DNA of 64,000 bases from positions 13,507,060 through 13,571,059 of the forward strand of contig OX442314.1 of NCBI GenBank assembly GCA_949358305.1, given 5' to 3'. Position numbers and translations under genes: made by a program. Below, piece by piece: positions 24,301 to 36,900 of the stretch. Source of the stretch: Strigamia acuminata. Its lineage: Eukaryota; Arthropoda; Chilopoda; Geophilomorpha; Linotaeniidae. The notes under the pieces were generated by a model, which made no database searches, was not told the DNA's origin, and worked only from the letters and a program-made list of their open reading frames with translations. Within the stretch, counting starts at the first letter, position 1. The number at the start of each line of letters is the position of its first letter.

Positions 24301-25969
24301 TTCGATTGAGGAAATAAATTAATTTATAAATTAATTTATTTATAGGACGCTTTAGATTTAATCAATCATCAAATTTTATACACGTGTTGTCCATATTTGG
24401 GCGAGTTGAAAGTAATTTTGGCCGACTTTGCAGCCGGAACTGGAAGTAGACCCAATACTATTAAAAAAATAGTGCCTATGGTGTTAAATGATCGGACGTC
24501 AAAGTCTAATAGATTACTACAAGTACGTTTTAATCGCAAGTATTGAACAATGTGTAAATTATGCTTTATTTGACAGTTACAACTGGAAGAAAATTTTTTC
24601 CACAATCAACCCACATCTGTGAAAAAAATTGTAGACTTTGTTGCCGAGCGCGTAGCTTCGAACATAACGAAGAACGTGAGGAAAGAACAAGTGACTGCCG
24701 CGGAGGATAAAGCGATAAAGATACTTCACGGATTTATCGGTGAAAACGAAAACAAAGACGACTACAAAGTAAAATTTCGAGGGAAATAATTTAAAGTTGA
24801 AAAAATACAAAAATTAATTATTTTCAGGATTTATTGAAGCAAAAAATGCATCAGTTGGCTGTCGAGGTGACGACGGAATTGAAAACAACCATTAGTCAAT
24901 ATTCTCGCACCTATTGCGACAACCAGGTGGATAAAGTAATACAATTGCTCATGTCCGAAGAAAACTCTTTCGCTGTAATCAAAATGTGCGGGCAGATTGT
25001 GACGAGACAAGCGAAACAAAATGTCAATTCGTGGGTCGACAGTCACGTCACGACTGGTAATATTACAATTGTGAATTTCCAACCTAACTTATACATTTTG
25101 GATTATTATTTCGTTCGATTAGGGTTCTTTCTTGACGAGTTGAAACGATGCGTCGATAAATTTACGCGGCTTAGGAACCAGCAACTGGAAATCAAGCTGC
25201 ACACATCACCGAATTTAAATAATCTCCACACGTCGCTGAATGATTTATCGCCAACGGACGTTGCCATACGTTTAAAACTCGTGACCAAACGAATATACCT
25301 GGAAAAGGTTGTGCCAAATTCGGGCGACGTGGCGCTCTTAATTAAGGAAATCGAAGCCGTGTTACAATCGGTGCCTGGCGATTGGGTGAATCCTGTCAAG
25401 AAATATTTTATTCAGTTATCTGTGGAATTTCTTTGTGGTTTAAGTAAGAATCATAAGAAATAATTCGATTTAAATAAAATGAAATTAATTTTTGGTTTCT
25501 TTTTAGTTGTGCTGGAGCCGAATTGCGTGACGGAAGAACACCTCGATTCGTTCTCACGTGTTTGGAAAAATTGTGAATTGACGAATTCGTCTTTTCCGCC
25601 AGTGGTGACATCCAGTTTGTTGTTGCAGTTGAGCACCGCAAAAAACCTCATGGTGGGACATCTGTTTTGTTATTTTAATCTGATTTTTAAAGTATTTTTA
25701 TTTGATTTATTCTGCAGATGAGTTGGAAAAGAGTTGGAGATTTGTTGCTGCTGCTGTTGAAATGCGATGTTGTCACTCCGCAATGCTTCGAGGGACAATG
25801 TCTAGACGTTTTGAAGTACGACTGGTCCGACGACACGCTTGATTTGTTTGCGAAGTGTTTAGATGATGTGACTGATAAGTACAAACGATTTTCGGGCACG
25901 AGTGAATTCACAGAACTTGTAGAATGGTTGGCTTGGTTTTGTCACCAGGATGATGATGAATTTTTGTGA
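21309..25969 (+). CDS. Codanin-1 homologue
   Basis: About 19-20 exons run from ATG 21309 to TGA 25967-25969, encoding roughly 1,180 aa, close to vertebrate codanin-1. Exon 1 (21309-21389) gives MAAVLQLILDEKVSTRQFISW, and exon 2 (21451-22004) contains RADFIPFFLNYLRDQSNK; both match the N-terminal signature of codanin-1. Exon 2 also has a conserved short block, LLDFGDLSDFPPVGA, next to a basic RLNFEERNSKFG segment. The rest is largely helical with no known catalytic motif. Vertebrate codanin-1 binds the histone chaperone Asf1 and restrains histone delivery to chromatin, and its mutation causes dyserythropoietic anaemia; that is known for the family and inferred here. Introns are mostly 50-70 bp. 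A 66-bp intron at about 25057-25122 is in frame without stops, so it could be retained. Confidence 0.85.
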
Positions 25970-26208
25970 TTTTTTACTTTGATTTGAAAGGATTTTGACA
26001 TTTTGTGTACAAAAAAGGTATGTGAGAATCATGATTTGTAATTAAGTTTTATTACATGTTTTTTTTTTTTTTTTACATATAAATTTGTAAAATATTATTT
26101 TTTAATTGTGGGATTTAGCCATCCCAGTGATTTACATAGGTTGAATAAACCTCGAATGAGTTGAGTTTAAATCTAAAGTGACATTTATGGATGAAACATG
26201 AGTGGAAT
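25970..26208. other. Convergent 3' ends of codanin-1 and a small minus gene
   Basis: Two convergent genes end only about 240 bp apart. AATAAA is present on the plus strand near 26144 and on the minus strand near 26046, in an order that makes the two 3' UTRs overlap. A T-run lies at about 26060-26074. There is no coding potential. Confidence 0.4.
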
Positions 26209-26647
26209 TTAATGTTCGTCGCATTCCATTACGAGTGAAATTAAATGCTCGCATTTAGAAACATCAGCATCTTCGATGCTGCAGTCTGCCGGCGCCGTTT
26301 CCTCGCTTGGAGGCGGTAACATTGGTTGAATTGTATTCAGCAAGTTACTATCGCTTGGGCTTGAAATAAATTAACAATTTTTTGATCGGAATTCGAATTT
26401 TATGTCGGTTATTTCTATACCATGAGCCTTCAGCTAGGGTTAAGAGGTATTCGGCAAACTCGACGTTACTATTGAATCCCATTTTTTGCTTTATCCTCAA
26501 CCAACGTAATACGTTCTTAGACCCAATTTTAAAGTGCGCTGTCGTATCCGAATCATTTTGTGCCTCGTCCAACCGAAATTTTTTGTGTTTGCACTTTCTA
26601 GGCATTATTTTAACGGAGGTGAAATCGCCATCTTGGTAACCCGCCAT
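26209..26647 (-). CDS. Hypothetical 125-aa protein, two exons
   Basis: Exon 1 is 26421-26647 and exon 2 is 26209-26359; they join in phase through a 61-bp intron, giving 125 aa. The N-terminal half is basic (MPRKCKHKKFRLDE) and holds a helical segment, FKIGSKNVLRWLRIKQ followed by MGFNSNVEFAEYLLTLAEGS. The C-terminal half is acidic, proline-rich and cysteine-containing, ending VMECDEH. I do not recognise the family. The helical block resembles a short protein-interaction module, but that is only an impression. The start is 135 bp from the start of the divergent secreted-protein gene, suggesting a shared promoter. Confidence 0.6.
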
Positions 26648-26782
26648 CTATCGGCGAAAAGTATAAATTTGAAAGAAATTGCTTTTATTTGTTTATTTTT
26701 TATAAACAAACGATTTAAAATAGTGTAGAATTCCACACTTTCAAAGGTTCACGGAACCAATTTTCACTTTATTTCGTGAAAA
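26648..26782. promoter_or_regulatory. Short divergent promoter region
   Basis: Only 135 bp separate the start codons of the minus 125-aa gene and the plus 502-aa secreted gene. The interval is AT-rich with TTTATAAAC near 26698, a possible TATA-like element for either direction. The assignment follows from position. Confidence 0.35.
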
Positions 26783-28291
26783 ATGGATATACGCAAGTCG
26801 TATTTAATATTTTTCTTGCTCCTGCAAACTTCTCTCATTACAAGTGCACAAAACGTTAGTGTCGACATTAACCCAGACACTTTACTGGGCGTTAATAAGC
26901 TTTTTCAATATGTTGGAGACAACACTACCAACTTCCTGGAATTAGCAAGCAGTCCCGAATTCCCGCAACAAACTTACCAGCAGATAATGGAAAAAATCAA
27001 GCCTCAACTGGACCAAATCAAACCTCAATTAGACCTAATAGGAAACGAAACCAAAGTGAACAGCATAAACATCTTTGTCATTAACCTAGAAGGCATTGCC
27101 TCGCATATCGAACAGTTTATCGGTAAATATGCGGACGAAATAATACACATAATGAAGGATTTCATTTCAAATCAGTGCCAACTCCCCTGCCGACCGGTCG
27201 TGCCATGTTCAACCACAACAACCACTGCAACCACAACAACCGAAACAATTGACGAAACCACTGAGGCCACCAGCACCACAATACCGACAACTACAAGTTA
27301 CGACATCGTATCGGAATTTAAAATTCATTTAATAGCTCGGATTACGGAGGCTTATGGCATCCGATTGATTTTACACGTTTTACGCGTTAACGAAATTATC
27401 TACGTCAAGCTTGCGATCGCGAGGTTTTTGTGGTGGAAGAAACAAATTTTACTAACATGTGTTCCGGTTGATACGAAGTTGATTTACAGAATTTACAACG
27501 ATCCTGCAGCGATTGTACGATATATTGTCGGTTTAAATTTTACTAATAGTTCGATGAAAGAAGTTACCGAAGAGATTTTAGCGGAAATGGCCGACGCTAA
27601 TGAAATAGCGGAATATTACGAGAGGAAAGCGGCGAGTATTAAAGAAGCTTCGACCCCATCGAATGACAACAAGCAACAAATTGTTAATATTTTGTTCATT
27701 GCAACGGCATACCGGACTCATCACGATTATTTATTTAGACAAATACATCTTAAGGTTGAATATCTGTCCACTATACACTTGATTTGCGAGGGATTGGTCG
27801 ATTTGTTGGAGCAGCAACGTAAAATCAAGGAAAACGTGAACGATTTGAATAATATCATCATCGCGGCTGGTGTGAGTCAAAAGAACTACGAACACGCCTC
27901 GGAACAGCTAGAAGATATGGTCGATCACATAAGATGGAGTAAGGGGACCATAGTAAGAGATGAAGCCGAATTTTTTCCGTATTTTATCGCAAGGAAAAAG
28001 AAAAAATTAGCGCAAGTTTATCATCGACAATTAAAATTGGCTGAGCAGGAGAGAAATGTAATGATTGAAAGTGCTCGCGCTGCGTTAGCTAGGATTTCTG
28101 TCTTGTTTGTACGTTTGAGTGACATTAAATTTAAAATGTACGTACAACGTATTGTTTTGCAAATGAAGAATTTGGTTACGCGTCGACGATTTGTTTCTAG
28201 ATGTCCTAATATGGATGTTGTGATCCACGGGATGGAGCAGAAAATTGAAAATATTATATCGGGCGAATGTCCGACGTGTATTTGTTACTAA
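26783..28291 (+). CDS. Intronless secreted 502-aa protein, threonine-rich linker, unknown function
   Basis: A single open frame starts MDIRKSYLIFFLLLQTSLITSAQ, a typical cleavable signal peptide, so the product enters the secretory pathway. Residues ~25-120 are helical with several N-glycosylation sequons (NVS, NTT, NET). A CxxxCRPVVPC cluster leads into a Thr-rich, mucin-like linker (about residues 144-173) likely to be O-glycosylated. The long C-terminal part is helical and basic, includes QARKKKKLAQV-type segments, and ends CPNMDV...CPTCICY with paired cysteines. I recognise no family. It is intronless in a neighbourhood of many-exon genes, which could mean retrotransposed origin or rapid lineage-specific evolution. 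It ends 66 bp from the convergent secreted gene. Confidence 0.75.
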   Translation: MDIRKSYLIFFLLLQTSLITSAQNVSVDINPDTLLGVNKLFQYVGDNTTNFLELASSPEFPQQTYQQIMEKIKPQLDQIKPQLDLIGNETKVNSINIFVINLEGIASHIEQFIGKYADEIIHIMKDFISNQCQLPCRPVVPCSTTTTTATTTTETIDETTEATSTTIPTTTSYDIVSEFKIHLIARITEAYGIRLILHVLRVNEIIYVKLAIARFLWWKKQILLTCVPVDTKLIYRIYNDPAAIVRYIVGLNFTNSSMKEVTEEILAEMADANEIAEYYERKAASIKEASTPSNDNKQQIVNILFIATAYRTHHDYLFRQIHLKVEYLSTIHLICEGLVDLLEQQRKIKENVNDLNNIIIAAGVSQKNYEHASEQLEDMVDHIRWSKGTIVRDEAEFFPYFIARKKKKLAQVYHRQLKLAEQERNVMIESARAALARISVLFVRLSDIKFKMYVQRIVLQMKNLVTRRRFVSRCPNMDVVIHGMEQKIENIISGECPTCICY

Positions 28292-28357
28292 TGTAAGAAA
28301 TTAAAATGTTGATTTGATTAATTTTAAACGTGTGTTGTTATATTATTGGTTTATAAG

Positions 28358-29803
28358 TCATGAGTCGAGTCCACCACGATTGCAGGATAAGCCGGTGTGA
28401 TCTTGGATGCCACTTCGCAGACAAAACGGTACAGTGTGTTGTTTCGGATCGTCTTGAAAAAGAAAATATAAATTTTTTTGGGAAAAGATAAAAGAATATG
28501 TGAGTATATATTTTTAATTTACTTGAATTGTACGGTTTACAATCCTTAAAAGTGGTCATCACGCTATCGTTTGAATTGCAAAACTTGTTCACTTCTTGTG
28601 GATGCGCGGAGTCGGCGTCGACATAAACAGACACGGTGCACACAACGTTTTGAATTTGTCCGTTATTAACCTTTTTGAGTTTTAAAAATGTTGATTTTAT
28701 GTTTTGGTCAATGTGATGTACTTACAGGAGCAATTTTCAATTTATTTTCCATTTCAGTAAAAGATATGTTCGGAAATTGTGTATATACGGCACATCTAGA
28801 TCCGTCGACTGTTTTGATTAGCAGTATTTTCTAATTCGTAATATGAATATTCAGGGTGTTCACAAAGTCTTTAGACAATTTAAAATTTTTTTTTTTACAC
28901 GCTATCATTAGGTGGTAATAATAAGCTATTATTAAAGTTTTTATTCATGTTATGTTTCTTATTTCGGAGATCAATTAGGACGTAAAAATAATTAAAAAAG
29001 GAAAAGTAATCAAAAATGGCTGCTCCATAAGAAACAACAATTCACAAAGTTCTCCGTAAAAATCTGAGGTGGCTAAATTCCCTGGCCTGCTCGTTCCCCA
29101 GTCGTTAAACCCCTGGACGACTTCTTGTGGGGTTATACGAAAGCTATTGTGTCCCGTTCTAAAGTAAGAGATATGAATGATCTTAAACGAAGAATAACTG
29201 CCGCCATTGAGACCATCGATGAAGCCGTGTTAAGGAGGACATAGACAGAAATTGAAGATCGTTTAGATTTGGTCCGTACAACGAATAGGGACCGTACATA
29301 CTTTTATGTTATGTAGAAGTTTCAAAAGTATCTGATTTTTTTTTTTGATTTTAATAAATTTTTTCAAATTGTCTAGAGACTTAGTGAACACCCTGTATAT
29401 GAAAACGTTAATATTGGAGTTTTTCACTTACATTGGCAAAATCCATTAGAGTTATGCCACCAAGTGACAGAAATTCAATGTCTTTGATTTCGGCAGTAAC
29501 AAACTATTAAGTATCATTCAATTGTATTGCAGCTTTTAATGGATAAATAAAAATTTTACTTGTGTGGTCGGGTTAACACTTATAGTAGCCGTTGTTGATT
29601 GCAAATCTCCAGCAAAAGCTGTGGGTAAAGTTATGTTGTACGTATAAATCTAAAACAGTAAAATAAATGGAATGAAAATTAGTTGAATGTTTCCTTAGAA
29701 TAGTGTTTACCACGGTTTCGATAGAGTAAACATATTTAAATATATTAAGAATTATTATCAAGTTTAAGACTAACATATGTGAGTGAAATTGAGCACCCAT
29801 CAT
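28358..29803 (-). CDS. Small secreted 200-aa protein, six exons, unknown function
   Basis: Exons 29711-29803, 29560-29649, 29432-29503, 28726-28830, 28523-28670 and 28358-28452 join in phase (603 nt, 200 aa). The start MMGAQFHSHMLVLNLIIILN and following residues to VYS look like a signal peptide. The body has repeated beta-type segments (IYTYNITLP, FVTAEIKDIEFLSLGG, KILLIKTVDGSRCAVYTQFP, VVCTVSVYVDA) and several cysteines, as in a small extracellular beta-sandwich. The family is not recognised. Intron 3 (28831-29431) hosts a mariner remnant. It is convergent with the 502-aa secreted gene; both being secreted and unassigned hints at a lineage-specific cluster, though that is inference. Confidence 0.65.
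28852..29395. mobile_element. Defective Tc1/mariner-type transposon remnant
   Basis: Terminal inverted repeats are visible: CAGGGTGTTCACAAAGTCTT at the left end and, at the right end, the complement with small changes (GACTTAGTGAACACCCTG). TA flanks the right end. The left TA is degraded. Inside, around 29080-29290, a broken reading frame reads like the transposase C-terminus (a proline/aspartate 'WPARSPDLNPLDFFLWGY'-like region, with frameshift and stops). It is clearly inactive and sits in an intron of the minus-strand secreted gene. Confidence 0.75.
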
Positions 29804-30929
29804 TTAGTACTGTGGCAACACTATAAAATTAAGATTATGTGTGCTTGCAGTTGGTGGATCATATTCATCAGCTGATTACCGAGAATGGATGCTTTTTCAT
29901 TGTTTGTTAGCAGTGTGACTCAGAGGCGGACCTCCATTGAAACTACAGTAATTAAGCTTAAGCTTAAGATCCTGGAGGGGCCCCAGAAGCTACTTTGGTC
30001 ATAATACTATTATGCTTTGGTCCACACCACATTATGACGTGCGCTATTGTCGTCAGTTGTTATTGTTATTGGTAAAGGGGCCCCTTTCCAGTTCGAGATT
30101 CAAGGCCCCTGATTCTAGAGGTGCCCCAGACTTTTGTCCACATTGTGACGTTCCGCGCGCTCATATGCGCGCTATCGTTGTCAGTTGTTAATGGCAAAGG
30201 GGCCCCTATACAACAAGCTTGAACTGTTGTTCAAGCTTAGGGCCCCAGAAATGTTGGTCCACCTCTGGTGTGACTTCGGGGCCACAGAGATAGATTCATG
30301 GTTTTGGGGGGAGGGGGGAGGGGTTCCCGCAAGCTTTTTCGGGGCCCCAACCCAATTGAAAAAAAATTGTTTGAATATTTATTTTTGAAGAATTTTTTTT
30401 TTTTTTGAATTTGGGGCCTTTCTCTTGCGAGGACCTTGATCCGCAACTGCGAGGCCCTATTTCTACAATTTCGTTTATTATTGCCAACAATAATAATAAT
30501 AAACCTGTAAAATTTTTCATGTTAACATTTATTTGTAATTTTTAATGCAAAAAATGTTGAATAAATTCGGAAATTTGAGGTTTAAATATGATTAAAAATA
30601 CCATATGTGAAAAAGGATACTGTACTGTATTGCATTTATGTTTTAACTATGTTGGCCTTGTTCAATACGCCGAGGATTATTTAAAATTTATAAGACAATT
30701 GTTTGACGGATTAAGACTATCTGGTTTTCAGTATACCTTTAGAAAAACTGCCTACATTTAATCAAAATAGATTAATAATTACATATTTGATTTAATAAGT
30801 TTAATTTTTGTTTGTGTAGGCTTGTTCGAATACGTTGGCCCTGTTAACGAAATCAAACGACTCCATTTTGTTATCGACCATATTGAGTTTGCCCGCCCGT
30901 CTACTGAATTATTATCATATTTTGAAATT
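29804..30929. promoter_or_regulatory. Divergent region between secreted gene and NonA-like gene
   Basis: This 1.1-kb region must hold both promoters and the NonA-like 5' UTR. It is interrupted by a hAT-like element (29921-30267). A second GC-rich 'GGGGCCCC' stretch follows to about 30460. A 3' splice site (TTTGTGTAG at about 30811-30819) suggests the NonA-like coding exon is preceded by an untranslated exon. Confidence 0.4.
29921..30267. mobile_element. hAT-like non-autonomous element with perfect 8-bp target duplication
   Basis: Left end CAGAGGCGGACC and right end GGTCCACCTCTG are imperfect inverted repeats. GTGTGACT is directly duplicated on both sides (29913-29920 and 30268-30275). An 8-bp duplication and CAG-type ends are hallmarks of hAT transposons. 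The 347-bp interior has no ORF and is rich in GGGGCCCC motifs. The intact duplication means little change since insertion. Confidence 0.8.
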
Positions 30930-33900
30930 ATGCCTCCGACGAAGGAAGATCAGGAGCCTCGTATGAATGATGAAGAAAACCCTCGACCGCAAGTTGAAAA
31001 CAGGCAAATGGAGCGCGGACCAAGAGGGGGGCGTCGTGTAAACAAAAATCGACAGAATTTCTCCGGCAACAGAGGTGGTCCGATGGGGATGAACAGCAAC
31101 CAGAACAACAGGGGCGGCGGAGGATATGAAAAATACCAAATTCCCGGTCCAACGACAAACCTTCCTATAAATACTGACCAGAAAAAATATCAAGGTCGAT
31201 GCCGCTTATTTGTGGGTAATTTGACGCTCGACACGACAGAAGAGGAATTTCGAACCTTGTTTACCAAATTCGGCGAAGTCAGTGAGCTTTTTCTGAATCG
31301 TCAAAAAGGCTTTGGGTTTGTTAAAATGGTAAATGTTAATAATTTTTTTTTTGGTTGAATGTAGTGTTTTTTTTTTTTATTTATAATCTTTTAATTTTTA
31401 GGATAATAAACAGAACGCCGAAGATGCAAAATCGGCAATGGATGGTCAAGTGCGAAAAGGTCGTGTTATACGAGTTCGATTTGCAACTTACGGAGCTGGT
31501 CTCAAACTACTGAATTTGTCTCCATACGTGTCGAACGAATTGTTAGAGACATCGTTTTCTCTTTTCGGTGAAATCGAACGTGCTGTGCATATTGTCGACG
31601 AACGTGGTCGGCCAACTGGTAAAGGAATAGTTGAATTTTCTCGTAAACCAGGGGCGCAAATCGCCTTAAAGCGATGTAACGATGGATGCTTTTTATTATG
31701 CAGGTGAATAATGGCATAAGAATGCGTTACTTTCACGTAACGAAGTGAAAATGGGGATACAAACAAATGATTATGTCTTTAAATCTTAACCAATTGTTGT
31801 TACTTAGTTCGCCTCGTCCGGTTATTGTCGAGCCCCTCGAGCAGAAAGATGAGGAAGATGGCCTGCTCGAGAAAAATGTACCAAGAAACAGCCAGTATTT
31901 GACTGAAAGGGAAGTCGGCCCACGCTTCTCTCCACCAGGCTCATTTGAATATGAATTTTCCAATCGTTGGAAGCAATTGTATCAATTGGAGAAGCAAAAG
32001 CGTGAAGCGTTGGAGGAAGAAATTAAATTGGATTACGATCGTCTTGAGGAACAAATGGAATTTGCAATTTTTGAAGCAGAAACTGCTGAATTGCGTGAAA
32101 GTGAGGTTTATAAATGTTGCTTTACTTGACAAATTTTTATAAAACGGAGTTATTTCAGAACTGCGTCGGCGTGAAATGGATGCGAGCATTTTATTACGCG
32201 AACGTGAAATGAGACGCCGTGAACAGGAACATCGTGAACAAAAAATGCGAAGACATGACGACATGATGCGACACGGTGGTCACGCCAATCCCGAAGAGGG
32301 AATGGGAGGCCGTGGTGGAGGTGAAGACAAGCGCAGACGTCCCGAGGATAATTTATTCTTGCAGGTACTTGATACAGTTGTTAATTTTGTAAATTTAGAA
32401 GATTTTGATAAATAGACGGTGAAAACTTTATTTTAATTTTTTAACCTTGTAGGCAACTCACCTAAATGATCTGCTAGCTCAAGTAAGTTTGATCCTGGTA
32501 TTTTTATCATTAAAAAAATAGATTAAGTTACAGGTACCGTGAATTGGTTTATTACAAGTTTTATTGAAGTGGCCATTTTGTTAATACTGCAGTTAAGGAT
32601 AATTAGCAATTTACGGCCGAAAAATTTTTTCTCATGTTATCTTATTGTAATTTGATATTTAAAATAAGTTAGCGACTGGAAACAGTTTTTGAAAACGTTG
32701 GTAACAGGATAGCCTCATTATTATCGAATTCATGATTCTACATTATCGGTTTGTTAATTTTCTATGATTTTTTTGTTTTTGATACAGCAAGAAGCAGCTA
32801 TACGCCAAATTCGCGTGCCGGCCTCTGGAAATAATGGCGGCGGCAGTGGAGGCTCCATTAACAATATTGAAGAAGGTAATTTGCTTTTGTCTATTTGTAA
32901 TTATTGATATTAAAGTTACATGAATTTGTTTAGAATTTGAAGATCAGGGTCGTAGTGGGCCAGTGGAAAATGCATCATCGGTATGTAGTTTAATGAACAG
33001 GTTTTTTAAAGCTTAATTTTGTATTTATTTATTGTTGCGACACGAGGGGTGGGGACCAAATTTGTGCATCTCAAATATGCGCACCATTTAATCAATCGCC
33101 CTAAATTCACGCATCTTGAATCTGAAACGTCCTGGATCTGCGCATCTTAAATCTGCGCAGACTTAAATACTTATAATCTCAAATCATTTATTTATTTATT
33201 TATTCTGGTCATTTAATAATATTTTTGTGGTCTCAAAAATCCGCAAAGATTAGTTATTTATTTTTTTTGAACACGGGAAATGTTTGTAAAACGTGGCAAA
33301 CGATGGCCGTAACGTATCGAGGACGTTACGGGTCAGCTTGAGACTCAACACGCAGATTTAGGATTGCGCTGATTTGGAGGTTCGATACATTTTAAACATA
33401 TTTTTATTTGTTTTTATTATTACTTTTTTTATTGCATTTATTCATTTAATTGGGGGCGTTGATTTAGGGTCGTGCGGATTGTGGAATATTTTAAATGGTG
33501 CGCATATTTGAGATGGGCAAATTTGGTCCTGGCCGGACACGAGTTGTGCGCAACTTTTTTTTTTTTATTTGATTTTTGTCGAAATGTTCGTTTTGTTTAG
33601 TGATTTTTAAGTTTTGATTTGTACTTTTAAAACGTCTTAGAATTTTACTGGCACTTGCTAAAGATGATTTCTAATCTAAAGTCAATCAGGAATGGTGGAA
33701 TTTATATGTGGACCGTTGAATTACTGATATAGGATGTTTCGAAAAAAAATTAAATTTTTAATGAAAACAAACTGAGCAAATCTATTATTCAATAGCTGCA
33801 TTCGACAAGTGATTTTGCTGCCTCTAAAGGCATTTCCTATACTTTTTCCACACTCAAAAGGCCCCCCTCGAAGCTTGGCTCCCATTGGCCAAGCCATTTC

Positions 33901-36900
33901 ACTTGTCTACTGATACAAAAAGAAGACCCAAAACACCACAAATGCATTATACAGACATGGTAGTTATAAATAGAAGTACAGACATTGCAATCGATTTCCT
34001 ATTGTTTGGAAATTGTTTGCTCTCCAGACATAGCAAGGAATAAAACTAAAATAAATGCATTTTATTTAAAAACAACATACAATTTTATTTCCAAAATAAT
34101 AAAACATATTTCATTACACAATAACATTAAATGTACATCATTTCAACCACTATTATTCAGGAAAAGACTAAAAAACAAAAGGAACTACTTTTTCTCATAG
34201 CAGTAGTTCAACTGCAGTTCTGAGTGATCAGACTAGGCCAATGGGAGCCAAGCTTCGAGGGGGACCTTTTGAGTGCAGAAAGAGTATAGCTGGCAATTAA
34301 ATTTTACTCTGCTCCCACATGGTTCAAAAATACATTAGGTGCGTTTAAAGTTTTGGTTTTTATGGTTTTTACCGTTTCTATAAATGGAATGGCATCAAAA
34401 GCAGCCAAAAAGCATCACCAAAAACCAAAACCACGTCTGGAGTGGTTTATGAATTGATTTTTGCCGGGTTTTGGTTTTTCCAACCAAACTCAAAATGGCC
34501 ACCTCGAAAGTTAGACCGATGGATCAGACTTTCAAGTGTCAAACACTTTCAGGCAAAGCATCCACCTCCTAAAATGTGAGTAAATGCTAAATTATGTTTA
34601 AATAAGGAGCGCCACAACCACAATTCGTTGGCTAAATGTAAGAAAACGAATGTTTGTGTCATGTACTCGCACCATCGCGACGCAAAAACGATACAACCAA
34701 CAACTAATGGGCCTAAAAACGAACGAATCCACCACTATTCGTCGCGCGGCTAATCATCGTGTACAGCTAATCGCGAGGACAGATAATTGTGTACAAAGTA
34801 ATCGCGTGACCAACTCATCGGGGTGACAATTTGGCGGTAGTCGAGTATTCGCGCCATCCATCGAGTAATCCATCTCATTTCAAAATTATAAATAATTTTG
34901 TATTTTTAGGATGTTTTAGGCCACGTGATTACTTTGCACACGATTACCTGTCCGCGCGGTTATCTGCGATTAGCTGTACACGATGAGTGGTTGCGCGATG
35001 ATTAGTTGCCGTACCAAACGAACACATTCATGACTAGGCACGTTTTTGCGTAATATTTTGGTCGTTTTTATAAACAGCTTAAACGGTATAAACCGAAACT
35101 TTCAACACACCTATTGAAATTATATTGCAAAATGTAATGCAGTGCATTTTGTAATACATTTTGTAAAATGCATTATGAAATGCGATCCTAATACTATTAT
35201 TTGTCAAATATTCAATTGCATTATGACATGCATTATTTCTTGTACAAATAATGCACTTAATTCTGCGAAAGCAATATATTGTAAAGTATATTTTTGAACA
35301 ACATGGGTTAAACGGTAAAACTAACAAAATTTAAAGTGTTTGGCTTGGTGTTATTTATTTGTGTAATATTTTGCTTATGTGATGAAATCATCGCTTAAAC
35401 GTTTAGGCTTAAAGTTGTAATTACCATTTTAACGCTTTTCGGATGCAGTTACTATTTGATTTCTGGTTGTCTTGGGATTGGAAGGTAAAATTCTGCTATC
35501 GATACAGGCGTGATAGATATTGAAATCAAAACGGGGTTGTGATGATCTGGGACATATTTTGTGCAAATAAGCGTTTTAACATTTATTCGGTTTTTATCTA
35601 AGTTGTGTGCTATCTTTTGAGTCTGCTGTACATGTAGACACGTTCTAATTTATCTTAGCTGCAGTATGTAAAAAAATTACGCTGTGAATTTTGTGCGGTG
35701 TTGGTTAACACAACTTCTTGCTCAGCTTCGTAGGCGGTGATCGAATCTGTTTTATCTGTTTGGGGAAGATTATCTTGCAGAAGGAATTCGCTGAGGGAAA
35801 TTATGACGAATTGTTTTGTAGTTTTCGTTGGTGCTGCATCTTGTGATGTTGTCAGGCGGGTATTTGTTATATGGAACAGATTTAGCGTGAGTGAACAACG
35901 GTGACATTTAAATACTGAACGATGTCACACAATCATCTCAACCCATGCTGTGCAGGTGTTTGAGTGACATCATGTAAATGTCAATTTGTCACAACCTATC
36001 AGTGAGGTTTTGCACTACCTGGTGGATACAACCAAAAATGCTCATTCTGCAGGTGGGCTTCAAGCTGGACTAGGACGTTTTTTTATGTCCAAGGCTGTAC
36101 TTCGTAATTTTTTGCATTCTTTAGGGCAGGGGTGTCCAACCGCGGCCTGCGACCCAGGATGATTACGAATGCGGTCCAATACACGTACTTAAAACATTAA
36201 GAGATTTTTTTGGATTCTAGTGTTTGTTTTCTATGGACAGCAAACAACATTAATTTTTTTTTTATGAAATTGAGAAAACTTTTTTTTACATGAAACCTTA
36301 TCAGGGGTTGACAAAACTAAAATTAATTCAGGCGCCAGCCCCTATTTTTCAGGAGCCAGCATATGTATTTTGCAAATATGAGTCAAGAAATTCAGGCGCC
36401 AATTAAAAATTTCTAGGCGCTCGAGATTTGTCGATCTCTGAACCTTACTTTAGGAATTGATAAGATAAAATTGTTCTTCTTGATGTTCGTGTATTTTATG
36501 TGTGGCCCAAGACAATTCCTTCTCTTTCAATGTGGCCTGGGGAAGCCAAGAAGTTGGACACACCTGCTTTGGGGTATTTGCTGGAATTTTGTAAAGGAGT
36601 GAAACATTTGCAGAACATTTTTAGTTCGTCTCTGTTGTGACTGAAAATGCTCGGATGTAATTTTTCGTGAAGCGAGGTTTTGAGTTCCATTAAATTTTCA
36701 TAACAATATCATTTTTTCTACAAATGTTATTGGTTTACAGTGCTTTTTAATTTAACAATTTGTGAAATTCCTTTGTTTATCCACTACTTTCGAATTTGAA
36801 TCTCAATTGTTTGTCGTGCTCTTTTGACAGTACTTGGACAAATTGTTGACGGGCGTTTTGTCGACAAGAAATGTTGTGAAGTTTGTGCAGCTTTTCTCGG

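Noticed and set aside
33053-33529. CRISPR-like array because of repeated 'GCGCATC' words
   Set aside because: Spacing is irregular and the layout is a palindrome in an animal intron.
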